Shown here: one piece after another, positions 1 to 10,800 of the stretch | Position numbering within the stretch: the first letter of the stretch is position 1 | Layout: every line of letters starts with the position of its first letter | Assembly: GCA_009193035.1 (NCBI GenBank) | Contig: SWDT01000156.1 | Location: 1 to 64,000, forward strand | Length of the DNA: 64,000 nucleotides | Origin: Halicephalobus mephisto | Taxonomy: Eukaryota > Nematoda > Chromadorea > Rhabditida > Panagrolaimidae | Direction of reading: 5' to 3' | Notes under the pieces: generated by a model | What the model was told of the DNA's origin: nothing | Seen by the model: the letters and a program-made list of their open reading frames with translations, nothing else | Databases searched by the model: none | Position numbers and translations under genes: made by a program

Positions 1-165
1 ATACTTTAATTACTGTAAATTTTCAAAAAATATAATTACTTAAATTGTAAAATTGTTTATAAACAAATTTGAATTCTTGAAATTTTGTAAAATTTATTTT
101 TAGACATTTGATCAACTGAACTATCCACATTTACGAAATTAGTCTCACGACAAACTTAACGGATG

Positions 166-420
166 TATGACGGTCGTTTCCCTGCGGCATTTCTTTCCTT
201 TATTTTGTAAAACTTACTTTTTAAACTTTATATTAGTTTTTCGGCAGTTGAATTACTCCCTAAGATGTCAATCAAGTAATAAAAATTGATATAAAAACCA
301 AAAAAATGGACTATATGATAGTTGTTTTTCTGGGGGTATTTCCTTCCCTTATTTCGTAAGTTTTTTAATATTTTTGTATTGGTTTTTCGGTACTGGTCTA
401 GTTCTCGAGGAAGTTTATTG
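166..420. repeat. Diverged direct duplication (~150 bp period)
   Basis: Two segments, about 166-277 and 315-420, share the same order of landmarks: a 'ttccct/ttcccttatttcgtaa' block, an A/T run, then 'ggtttttcgg' and a short GC-richer tail. On the minus strand the right-hand copy stays open (about 228-449) while the left-hand copy has several stops, yet conceptual translations still resemble each other (a short RKTN-like match and an NKG(R/K)K-like match). It could be a decayed coding fragment or just a duplicated noncoding segment. Confidence 0.4.
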
Positions 421-467
421 GACTTCTTTATTCCGAACCGATATATCAAATCCCAAAAGAAAACAAC

Positions 468-646
468 TCAAGCAATGATAGTAAAGACAATCACAATGTG
501 AAGCAAATCGTTCAGCAAACCAGCGAACGCATCCCTACCGTACTTTTCAGGAATTATCGTGGTAGGAGCCAGTTCGCGTCCTGCAGCGTTGGTTTTTAGC
601 AATTGGATTAATTTAATTTCGTTCTGTAATTTTGAGTTTCTGTTGC
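468..646 (-). CDS. Candidate terminal exon of an unidentified gene
   Basis: On the minus strand an open stretch without a methionine start runs from a plausible acceptor (AACAG or TTACAG, about 630-650) to a TGA at 468-470. It encodes roughly 55 residues, including an AAGRELAPTTIIPEKYGRDA segment and a hydrophobic end (LLHIVIVFTIIA) that could be a tail anchor. Base composition is clearly less AT-rich than the flanks, which is how real exons look in this window. I do not recognise the family. No upstream exon was found with confidence, and it could also be a pseudogene remnant. Confidence 0.35.
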
Positions 647-650
647 GGAA

Positions 651-1551
651 AATTATTTAAAATTTGTCATCTAAAATTCACTAACTAGCCAGATTTGCCA
701 TTTCACTCATAAAATTGCCGTTCCATAAACGCGCGCGAGAGTCAGCTCTCCATAAAGAGAAAACTGATTTTAGGTATCTGTAAAAAATTCAATATCATTC
801 AATTTTCCACAATAATATTAAGAAATTAACTTCTTTCTAATAAATTATTAATTTAAATATCTTAATTTTAAAATCAATTACGACAAAAAGGGGAAATTGC
901 CGCAGGGGACCAATTGTACAGCCAAAGTTAACGTTATAATTTCTGGTCGTGTCTAAGCAACAGATTTGGTTAACTAGCAACTACATAAACCTCGACCAGT
1001 CCACTATATAACCGACTTTCTTCAAACAAGACCAAACCAGTCTTAATGGACATATTTCCAAGTCCAATTGTACAATATTCCAACCATCCCTAATGCCACT
1101 CAATTTTCTATTTTAAATAATCCTTTGAGATTTCGTAATATTTTAATTTTTTTAAGGTTAATATTCATTACTATGACCTAATATAATATCAATTTTTTTA
1201 GGTTATTCCCTCATGTCCTCACTAATAGTCCATTTGTCATCATTTGAGATTCATCAATGAAAAAATATCTCAAAAACACCATCAGATGACATATTTCATA
1301 ACTGCCAAAAGGAAGTAGTAACACTGAACTGCGAATAATCGGTGCTTTTTGTACCCTAAATCGGCTTTGCAGTTCTCTGTTCTGGCTTCGAAGGTTGTTT
1401 TCTAGATTCAATAAAATTCCTCAAGTCAAGCATCTGTGATATGTGTACATAATTACTTTTGTAATTTATAATTAAAAATTCAAACGTTCAACAAACAACA
1501 ACTAGTCTCAAAATAAGCGAGCTAATCTCCTAATAAGAACCTCTAGAAACT
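651..1551. other. Intergenic stretch without a supported gene
   Basis: AT-rich sequence with a few less AT-rich islands: around 720-765 (a CG-rich run followed by the near-palindrome gagagtcagctctc) and around 900-1080 (two copies of the hexanucleotide-rich string 'ccaattgtaca' and a TATA-like 'ctatataa' near 1003). Nothing here forms a convincing gene. The 3' part is downstream of the p32 gene. Confidence 0.4.
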
Positions 1552-2476
1552 TCACTTCTTAACGATAAAGTCCTTGATTTTTTGGAGGAGATTGACGTAG
1601 CGAGAGTGTTCGTAGTGAGTAGCAAAATTGACGAGTTGTTGACAAAACTCTGGGGTAAATCCACGTTCTCCGAGATAACGGTCAAAAAGGAGATCATTGA
1701 GACCTTCATCAACATACTTGCCAGAGGAGGAGTAAACATGAGCATCAACATCTTCATTGCCATCAGTAGCAGCTGGAGCAATGTAGAACTCCTCAACACG
1801 GTAGTCATCTGAAAGGAAATCATAAAGTATGCAACATAGTTAAATCCTCACATTGTCCTGGTTCCTCAGTGTCAGTAAGCAACATCTGGAAGCAAAGACG
1901 CTCGTTACCCTTGGTGATCTCGATAGTGAAAGGAGGGAGAGCACACGGAACAGGTGCAACTTCAGGGTCAGTGATATCCTCGTCAATGTCAACGGTGTGA
2001 TTTACATTGAAGACAACAAGGATACTGAAAAACATTCGTCAGTTTCGAAATACTGATGTAAAAATCATACTTTTCATTGCCATATTTCTTTGTAAGACGG
2101 ATTTCAGCGTCGTTGGTGGACATTTGGAAGCCAGCAATAGTGGGGGTTTCGGATCCACCCAAATTCTCAGATTCAAGACGTTTCTCGGCTTCGATTTCAT
2201 TCTGTAAAGCAGTGGCTAATTCTTGTGTGACAGCTGAGAACCCTACAAATGACACATTTACCAAGGGACTTCAAAGTTGACGCATCAATTACTTCATGAA
2301 CTTTTTATAAATCCCAACTCTAGTTAAAAGCAAAACAACTTACTCTGTTGTGTAGTGCTAAACAGACGGGCAGATTTTACATGGGCCCCAGAGGAAATCC
2401 GTGGCTTGACAACTTGGGAAAAGTTGCGCATTAGAGCACGTTGAGCGTTGTATCTGATAAGTGTACGAGCAAACAT
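1552..2476 (-). CDS. cri-3: Mitochondrial matrix acidic protein p32/MAM33 family
   Basis: Four exons on the minus strand (about 2344-2476, 2071-2242, 1852-2024, 1552-1808) join in frame to 244 residues. The first ~40 residues are rich in Arg/Ser with few acids, as in a mitochondrial presequence (MFARTLIRYNAQRALMRNFS). The body matches the C1QBP/MAM33 family: acidic segments, a DIDEDITDPE-like run, and the C-terminal 'GKYVDEGLNDLLFDRYLGER' block followed by a helix ending in IKDFIVKK. The family forms doughnut-shaped trimers in the matrix and supports mitochondrial translation and OXPHOS. An acceptor (TTTTCTAG) lies just upstream of the ATG, consistent with trans-splicing. All introns are 40-110 bp. 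The symbol is by similarity to C. elegans cri-3. Confidence 0.9.
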
Positions 2477-3392
2477 GACAGTACCTAGAAAATTAACATA
2501 TGGAGTTTCCAAATAAAACAAATCCAAATTAAATAAACGCGAAAAACAACGAAAAAGATCAATGATGAAAGAATTTTTCTAGAACTGAGAATTGTTAGGA
2601 ACCGAACGAGGAAATTTTCGCGTTGAGAGCGATTTTGGACTTTTCTCCTGCAGTCACTTTCCTCGAGTCACTATCCGATTTCCACTTTTTTGCAATTTTA
2701 ATTTTATAAATTTATTTTACAATTGCGATTTCGTCAAATTCTCAATGTTATTTTATTTATAAATAAATATCTTATAGGATTATCCATTAGTCTTCTTTTG
2801 ATGTCATTTTACAGTTTGTTTTCCAAATTTGTAATTTTTGCACAATTTTACTCCAGGACTAGAGCCCAAATTAACAACATTAATTTAGAACATTGAAGAA
2901 AGTCAACTCTTTGGCTGCTAAAGAACGGGCCATTCTACAACAATGCAAAAGTGGATATCTACGGAAAACTTGGCCGGCAGAGGACCTTCTTTTAAATATA
3001 GCAAAAAATAAAAAATAAAAAATACAAAACCAATTGTCCAGTTCGCGGCGGTGAAAAATTAAAGGAAAAATGAGATCGTGGAACGAGTTTGAAGCCAGGA
3101 TATCCATTAAGGGATAAGGTGTCTGATGGCTGGGATAGACTATAATCTGCTTCTAATAAACCTAATAACAAGGAAACTCGAGTAGATGGTTAAAGCCACG
3201 ATGACGATCAGAAAAAGCGACTGAAACCTGCTAATACCTCGTGTAAGACAGTGATAGTCAAAGCAAATGATGAAAATGATTCATTTTGTGGTTGCTTAGG
3301 AATTGCTGCAGGGAAAAGACACAAGTGATGGCACGACATTGCCGGTCAACAGTTTGATGAAAGCCAAGTGGTTAATTCTTTGTTTTTTCCGA
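2477..3392. other. Intergenic region between p32 5' end and TGF-beta 3' end
   Basis: About 0.9 kb that must hold the p32-gene promoter and the 3' UTR of the TGF-beta gene. Open stretches here (for example minus strand 2880-3107) are A/T-biased and have no recognisable protein character. No RNA gene is seen. Confidence 0.4.
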
Positions 3393-6274
3393 TCAAGTAC
3401 AGCCACATTTGCGGGCAATCATGCCGGGCACCTCCTTGACCCAGATATGGTTATCATTAGTCACGTAGACGATCGTGATACCGACATAATCCTTCGGATG
3501 GCAGCATGTATAGAAGTCGACTTTGGCGTGTTGGGCAATCGTCCCTCTAGCCGTCGATGACATCTGAAATTTACTTTTTATATATCGATAATGAGTGACT
3601 TGCTCTTACCTGTCCCGTCGTGCACTCCCCACTGCAAATGTAGGCGTTGTACCGTTTCGGAGCAATTACAAACTCCCATCCGACCTTCTCAAAGTCAATC
3701 ATCAAGTCGTACAAGCAGCACTTGGTCTCGTTGCTCCCGGCGTTGCAGATATTCGGAGCTCTTTTGCTTCTTCCACTTCCATCGAGAACTTCAAGTTCCA
3801 GAAACATGGTCTGAAAAGGATCCTTATATATGAAAAAACTTTTTTCTTACTTCAGAATCCAAATCCGTCGGATGAAGGGCCAAGTTTTCTCCGTCGTACA
3901 TCGCTTCCACGTAAACCCTCATGATTCCGTCCTCCTTCTCTCTAATCCATCGCTGGACATCCAGGGGATCAAGGTGGATTTTATAAACACCGTAATTATC
4001 GCTGCTTCCATGGACATGGATATACTTGGTTGCAATGCGATCACCATTCTAAAATGTTATTTACTTTGGAGATTTTTAAATTGTTTTCTCTTACTGTGCC
4101 GTTGGGATACCGTTCGTAAATATTGACTCTGACTGAAGCAGCTTCTTCACGTGAAAACGACGCTGGAGGACGGACAAATATGTGCAATGTGGCACGAGTA
4201 ATAATCTTTGTGTTAAAACTGCTGGAAAGCTTAAAGACAGCCATCTCAACATCATCCTGGAAATTATGTCATCAGAGAAAATAAAACGCAATTATTTGCA
4301 GAAAAAAATTTAGGATTTTTTTGGAAAAATTTGGAATTTAGATAAAAAAGAAAAAAACGAGAGAGCAAACGAGAGAGAGGGGACAGTGCGAGTCAATTTT
4401 GTAGAACGTTGCCTGATCTGCAAGACTTGCCGGTTTTTACACTTCTACACCTCTCTCGCCCTCTGCGCGCCAATTCAAAAAATTGTATTTTTTTGTATTA
4501 TTGTGACTTTTTTCTATAAATTTGCAACTTACATCATCAAATGAAGCTGCTGAAGATTTTATGAAACTTGTTTGTGGTGTCGGTTCAGAATCGACTTCAT
4601 AGAGGGAAGGATAATACTCGTTTTCCATCGAGATATAATTGCTTTCACGCTTCATCCGTCTTCGTTCCATGACACTCCGTTCGACGAGTTGTCTGACTTT
4701 GGCGTTTGCCCGATTCAGCGGAGGAAGATTATCGTAATCGACCGTAACATTGGGTTTGACAACCAAATCTAGTTTCATCAACAAGTCATCCAAAATCTGT
4801 TCCTGTCTTAGGGCTTTGTATTCTTCAAACTGTCTGGCACTGCAGGATGCACACCGGCGATGATGAGCCGTACTGCCTAGCTAAAAGTTGAATTTCTGTA
4901 TAATTTGAACTTTTGATCTCATTTGATGTTTGACAATGATCATTCTTTTTCAAAAGAAATTAATCACTATTCATTAAAAAATTATCACCATTCTTCAAAA
5001 GTAATCAATCACTATCCACTTCGAAACCTATCATTATTCTACAGGAAATCAGTCACTATCCAATAGAAATTGATCACTATTTTTAATCGAAATCAGTCAC
5101 TATCCATTTTGAAAATCAGTCACTATCCATTTTGAAAATCAGTCACTATCCATTTTGAAATCAGTCACTATCCAACTGAAAATTGGTCACTATCTTTAAT
5201 GGAAATTAGTCACTATCCAACGGAAATTGATCACTATCCTTTTTGGAATTAAGCACTATCCTGTAACGGAAACTGATCACTATCTTCTTTGAAATTGATC
5301 ACTGTTCTTTAATGAAAATTGATCACTATCCTCTTTGAAATTGATCATTTTCGGTTAATTATCCCTTTCAATTTGTATCGATTGTCTAGAATTAGATTCT
5401 TGAACGAATTACAGACCGGTCGGATGAAGTTCAAAGCAGACAGCGAGACATCGGACTCGTCGCCCGCTGATTGCGTTGGCGTCTGTGAGAGTGTTTTATT
5501 TGCTTTCTCAGATAAATTCGCATGTTCGAATTTTGCTTGTTTATCATGCATTAATTTCTAGAGTCAGAATAGCATATGAGTCTTATCGGAATTCTTCAAA
5601 AAGATAAACTCTAAATTGAGCACGCGGTCGATGAACAAACTAAAATAAAAAAATTCGGTCCTGTACTTGACCAAACAAGACCAAGTTGAACTTTCTGGAC
5701 CCGATGTGACCCTAGCTTATCTCATGATCTTTATCATTTTTAATCTAATACAATTTTGAATTTTTTCTTTTTAAAAATGTTTTTCAAAAAATATAAAAAT
5801 AAATTTTAAAAAATTAGTATTTTTGGAAGATTTTTGAACTTTTTAAAGAAATTTGTAAAGGATTTTTGGAGTTTTTAGAAGAATTTGTGGAGGATTTTTG
5901 GGATTTTTTTTGGAGGATTTTGAACTTTTTAAAGAAATTTATAAAAGATTTTTTGGTTTTTTTGAAGTTTTTCGGGATTTTTTTGAAGGATTTTGAACTT
6001 TTTAGAAGATTTTTGAACTTTTTAAAGAAATTTATAAAAGATTTTTTGGTTTTTTTTGAAGGATTTTTAACTTTTTAGGAGATTTTTAACTTTTTAAAGA
6101 AATTTATAAAGGATTTTTTTGGTTTTTTTGGAGATTTCTGAAGATTTTTGAACTTTTTAGAAGAATTTGTGGAAGATTTTTGGAGTTTTTTTGAGGAATT
6201 TGAATATGAATAAAACTTTAAATTAGACCAACCTCGAAGAACAAGACGATGAGCACGGAATTCAACGACCACAT
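3393..6274 (-). CDS. daf-7: TGF-beta family ligand, DAF-7/myostatin type
   Basis: Seven exons on the minus strand: about 6233-6274, 5413-5557, 4533-4876/4880, 4095-4256, 3851-4048, 3610-3810 and 3393-3563, giving ~420 residues. Exon 1 is only 14 codons and supplies a signal peptide (MWSLNSVLIVLFFE). The prodomain starts with a CASC motif, as in myostatin/GDF11-type precursors. A furin site RSKR precedes the mature domain, which has nine cysteines: an NIC, a CC pair, YICSGEC, TCCHP and a C-terminal KCGCT. In C. elegans DAF-7 is secreted by ASI neurons and opposes dauer arrest through DAF-1/DAF-4. The junction of exons 2 and 3 is ambiguous: a GTAATT donor with a TTAGCTAG acceptor, or GTCTGT with TTTTAG, both in frame. 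Assignment to daf-7 rather than another nematode TGF-beta rests on the CC pair and the CASC prodomain. Confidence 0.85.
4320..4482. repeat. Dispersed intronic repeat, copy 1
   Basis: A purine-rich left half (gagagcaaacgagagagag) is followed by 'gtgcgagtcaattttgtaga', a 'cctgatctgcaagacttgcc' block and the GC-rich end 'cgccctctgcgcgccaattc', then 'aaaaa'. It lies in the intron between exons 3 and 4 of the TGF-beta gene. It is closest to the copy near 10075-10215 (shared 'ctgcaagacttgccggtttt'), which is inverted. Confidence 0.8.
4960..5350. repeat. Minisatellite in TGF-beta intron 2
   Basis: About 15 degenerate copies of a 20-30 bp unit built on 'gaaatcagtcactatccatt', alternating with 'gaaattgatcactatcc'. 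Copies around 5080-5165 are the most alike. It fills most of the intron between exons 2 and 3 and does not reach either splice site. Confidence 0.85.
5815..6200. repeat. Degenerate tandem repeat in TGF-beta intron 1
   Basis: Repeated phrases 'gaactttttaaagaaattta' and 'aggattttttggtttttttg' alternate 5-6 times with period about 45-75 bp. Long open frames on both strands here come from the repeat (KF/EF/DF-rich translations) and are not genes. Confidence 0.8.
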
Positions 6275-6539
6275 TCTCGGTATCGTTGCAGAGGTGACGA
6301 CAAGGATTGATCGAATTAAATATGTCGCGAGACAGAAGACAGAGAGCTCGACCAACGGGCAGCACGTTGAATCGGGCACTGTTTCTTCTCGTTTTCACCG
6401 GGGAGAGGAAAAATTGTCGAGGTACAATATCAAAAACCTCAAAAAAAATTTTTTAAAATTAAATTTAAAAAAAAAAAATTATTTTTTATAAAAATTATTA
6501 TTTTTAAAAACCTGTCAAATACGAAACAAAAATGCCGTT

Positions 6540-6700
6540 TATGATCTTAGCTTGGCACTCATTAAGAACCCCTTGCCGAGTAAGCAGGACCCGCCCCCTT
6601 TCACCGCCAGGAAGCCTCCCCGATTCGTTAGCACCAGCTCCGCCCCAATGAGTGAATCAAATCGGTAGCCATGCCACCAAGGATCCAGAGATACTATTTT
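6540..6700. promoter_or_regulatory. GC-rich island with two GC boxes upstream of the TGF-beta gene
   Basis: A ~150 bp stretch near 50% GC stands out in >75% AT surroundings, about 270-430 bp upstream of the TGF-beta start codon. It contains 'ggacccgccccctttc' and 'agctccgcccc', both matching GC-box/Sp1-KLF type sites. I see no open frame with protein character. A role in driving the TGF-beta gene is inference from position and sequence. Confidence 0.4.
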
Positions 6701-7834
6701 CCACAATTCCACAATAATTAAAATATTTTAAAAAATATAATATATTTCACAATAATTATTTTACTAAAAAATAAAAAAAACATTATTACACAAAATAAAA
6801 AATAATTTATCATTCATATTTCGATGTATTTTGATTTTCGAACGATTTCGAAGCTGGCTGAAAAAATTTTAATTAATTTTTTTTAAAATAAAAAAGTCTA
6901 GTCAGAAAACTATTATTTGGCCAAAAATTAAGCAGATGGGTCATGGTCGAAAAATCTTCTTTCGATATCTTTTAGGTCAAATCGTCTGGGTCATTAAATG
7001 CCGCCAAATTCCAGAAATCATCAGATTTCTATTTTCGGTTTTTTTTTATTTTTTAAATAATTTCCGTTTTAGCAAAAATCCGACAGGAAGTAATTTTGTT
7101 TTTAATCTTGTCAGATTTAATTTATCCAAATTACTACAACTCTTATCAGTATAATTTAGGATAATTGAAATCCGTAATTAATTCTAAAAACTAGTAATGA
7201 TAAATGCGTGGGATTTTTTGAGTAATCTTTGACTCAATAAATCCAATTTTTTTAAATTTCAAATATTACGAAAACTAATAAGTCATTCATTCATGTATCC
7301 CTAAGGATAAGAAACATTTTTCAAAATAATTTTAATTTTAAAGCAATTATTTTTTAAAAATAATCACCTGCTTCGTTTTTTAATTTTTAATTTTTTTTAA
7401 AATTATTTTTTTAGTCAATTTTGATAGATTTATAACTACCGTAATCCCGACGAAAATTGGTCCTAATCATGACTCTCATAAAAGATAAAAATAGAAAATT
7501 AAAAGAGCAAAAATGTTACTTTTTCGATTACTTTTTTTAAATAAAAATCTTTGAATTTTTTTAAAATAAAAAATTAAAGTTTACAGTATACTGAGATTTT
7601 TTTAGATTTTTATATTTAAAAATTTCTGAATTTTTTTAAAATAAAAAAATTAAAGTTTACAGTATATCGAAATTTTTTTAAGATTTTTATATTTAGAAAT
7701 TTTTAAAATTTTTTAAGAATTTTATATTTAAAAATTTCTGAATTTTTTTAAATAAGAAAATTTAAATTTACAGTATACTTAAAATTCTGACTTTTATATT
7801 TAGAAATTTTTTAAGTTTTTTGAATTTAAATTTT
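6701..7834. other. AT-rich intergenic region
   Basis: Over 1 kb of A/T-rich DNA between the TGF-beta 5' region and the 3' end of TRAPPC11. From about 7560 to 7800 a ~75-bp phrase ('aagtttacagtata' + 'tttatatttaaaaatttctg') recurs three times. The open stretch 6936-7154 (+) is low-complexity and not supported as a gene. Confidence 0.4.
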
Positions 7835-10800
7835 TTAAAAACAAACCAAAACAAGAATTTTCTTTGGTAACGACTTCAAAATGTAATTTTCTATGACATT
7901 TTTTACGTTTTCTGGACATTGCAACTGAACCTTGGGAAACGGTAATTCTCCAGCGATATTAGCGACGAAAGCAAAGGTCTTCTGTTGAGTCTGACCAGAC
8001 TCTAAGGTGAATGGAACCTGGAATTAACTTTTTAATGCCGTCATCAATGTCTATTTTTAATTTTTTGTTCAGCAACTTGGAAAATTTTTTGGAAAATTTC
8101 TATAGGTCATCAGAGTACTGTAGAAAAATCCCGACACATTTTAGGGTCTTCTGAGAAATTCTTCGAAATCTTTAAAAATTTCCGAAACATTTTAGGATTT
8201 TCTAAAGTCTTCAGAATACAGTAGGAAGTTTTTAAACTTCTCTAGAAAGTTCTTAAAAGTCCTCAGAATACGGTAGGGGAATTCTTAAAAACCTTCAGAA
8301 TCTTCTAGAAAGTTCTTGGAATTCACCAGATTACTGTAAAAATTCTGAAAACTTCTAGAGTTTTAGAAAGTTTCCAGATTACTGTAAAAATTCTTAAAAA
8401 TCTAAAGTTTTCAGAAGTCTACATTACTGTAAAAATTCTGAAAACTTCTGGAATTTTTGAAGGTTTTCAGAATTCCCCAGATTACTGTAAAAATTCTGAA
8501 AACTTCTAGAATTGTTGAAGGTTTTTCAATCTCCGGATTACTGTAGAAAGTTGCTAGAAATTTTTCAATTTTCATAAAATTTTTAAGTTTCCAGACTACT
8601 GTAAAAAAATTCTAAAGTTAAAAATTTCTTAAATTCCTAAAACTACAAAAATTCCAAGAATTCTTGTCGAGACAATTTCGTAAAAATATTTCTAATTTTT
8701 ATTGCATTATTAACGTTAAAGTTTTATATTCTTTAATTTAATTTTTCTAAATTTAATTATTTTTATAAATTAAAATTTTGACAATTTATTCTTTTCAAAA
8801 ATCAACTTTTAACTTTTTAAAAGTTATTAAAAATTGTGTTTATATTTTAAGAAATAAATTACGTGGTTATGGAATTTTTAATCGCGTGTCTGTAACAATA
8901 ATGAACAAAAAAATTTTTTTAAATTAAATAATTTCCAAAAATTACTTTTTTTAAATAATTTCCAAAAAATTACTTTTTTTAAATAATTTCTAAAAATTAC
9001 TTTTTTAAATCATTTTTAAAACTTTTTTTAAATTAAATAATTTCTAAAAATTACTTTTTTGAAATAATTTCTAAAAATTGCTTTTTTTTAATAATTTTTA
9101 AAACTTTTTTTAAATTAAAAAATTTCTTTAAATAATAATTTCTAAAAAATTTCTTATTTAAATTAAAAAATTAAAAAAATTTTTTTAATTAAAAAAGTCC
9201 AAAAAATTTTTGAACAAATGAACTTACCTCATTAGTTCCTGCAAACATGAATGCATCTGATCTTAAAACACATAATTTCAACGGTAATGGTACTTTTAAG
9301 AAATTTTTGAATAAAAAATTAATTTGAATAACTTTGTGAATGACGTGATCTGTCTCGCCCATGTCTACAGTCATTGAAATTGGACTTTTTATAATTCGAA
9401 TTCTTCCTAGATCATATGTTGAAATCACATTCGATATTGATAATTTTCTGAAATAATTATTTTTAATTTTTTTTAGGATTATTTTCGACTACGGTATTTG
9501 AGTCAACTGTACTTTGACCAAAATTGACTTGATTATAGTACAACCGGAAAACTTTAAATCTATAAAATTAAAAAATTAGGAACGAGAGCCATTTCATAAA
9601 TGTCAATGTTCCAAAGCTCGACTACGGTTTGAGCAAAGATTACATAAATCCCTAACCTCATCCATTGAACATTAATTTGACCAATATATGTTTCTTTTAC
9701 TTCTGAGATTTCCTTAGGCGATGACATTGTCGTAAAAACATATGAGTCATCTGCCAAAAGTGCTAAAAGAAAAAAAAATATTATTCATTATTTTTAAAAT
9801 TATCACTCACATGCATTTTTTGTCTGAATACAACTTCCAGAAATTCCCGACGTCTGAAAATGAACAATCAATGCACTTTTTATTATTACAAACAATATAA
9901 TTTCAAAAAAAAGGGACATGTAATTTTTTGCAAATTTTTACATTTCTACGCAAAGGGAGCAACCAAAGTAAAAAGGCAAAAAAAATATTAATTTTTATAA
10001 AAATTAACCTGTGCTCTTTTTTATTTCCTTATTTAAATTCTAAAATTTCAAAAATTCATTAAAAAATAAATTTTTTTTTGAATTGGCGCGCAGAGGGCGA
10101 GAGAGGTGTAGAAGTGTAAAAACCGGCAAGTCTTGCAGATCAGGGAACTTTCTACAAAAATCAACTCGCACTGTCCCCTCTTTCTCGTCTGCTTTTTTTC
10201 TTCTTAAAAATCCTAAAATTTCCCAAAATTTGAAATTTTAAAATAATTTTTTTTTCAAATGTTTATCATTTTTTATTTTGACTAATACTTTGACTTTTTT
10301 CTTTGCAAAAACGTCTGAAAATCAACGCTTTTTTGAAATATGTTATTTCCGTATCTTAAAAAAATAAAAACCCATGTGAATTGAGTACTTTACTCTCAGA
10401 AATGTCATACAAGTAATTAGGCTTTTCATTTTAAAGGGAAACATCGAAATTATAGTAATTACAATTCTTAAAGCTTGCTCTTTTGTCCTTTTTTAAGTTT
10501 AAATTAAATTCAAACGGAAGCATGACTAATCATGAACATGACAAGAATTTTTCACATTGGTTATTACGGTAAACTTACGCAAAATTGCACTTATGATTCA
10601 TGTTTGGAAAAACTCGATTAAATTAAAACTTACAAGCTTGAATTCACAGCCTGTTATTGTACATTCCGACAATGCTTTCAAATGAACTTCTATTTCTGTG
10701 TCCACACCTTCTAACAAGTAATCAACGACGGTAGACTACAAACATACAAGTTATTAAGCGTAAACAGTCTCCCTCGAAAACTAATTAATTCCAGACGCTT

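Noticed and set aside
720..770. CG-rich near-palindrome gagagtcagctctc as an origin or insertion-site mark
   Set aside because: Single occurrence, no flanking duplication and no other supporting structure.
3393..6274. BMP-type (dbl-1/tig-2) identity for the TGF-beta ligand
   Set aside because: The CC pair and nine-cysteine mature domain, with a CASC prodomain motif, match the activin/myostatin/DAF-7 class rather than seven-cysteine BMPs.
5866..6398. Plus-strand FLEEFVEDFW... and minus-strand repeats as genes
   Set aside because: Low-complexity translation of the T-rich tandem array in TGF-beta intron 1. Only the 42-nt signal-peptide exon at 6233-6274 is supported, and in a different frame from the longer open stretch there.
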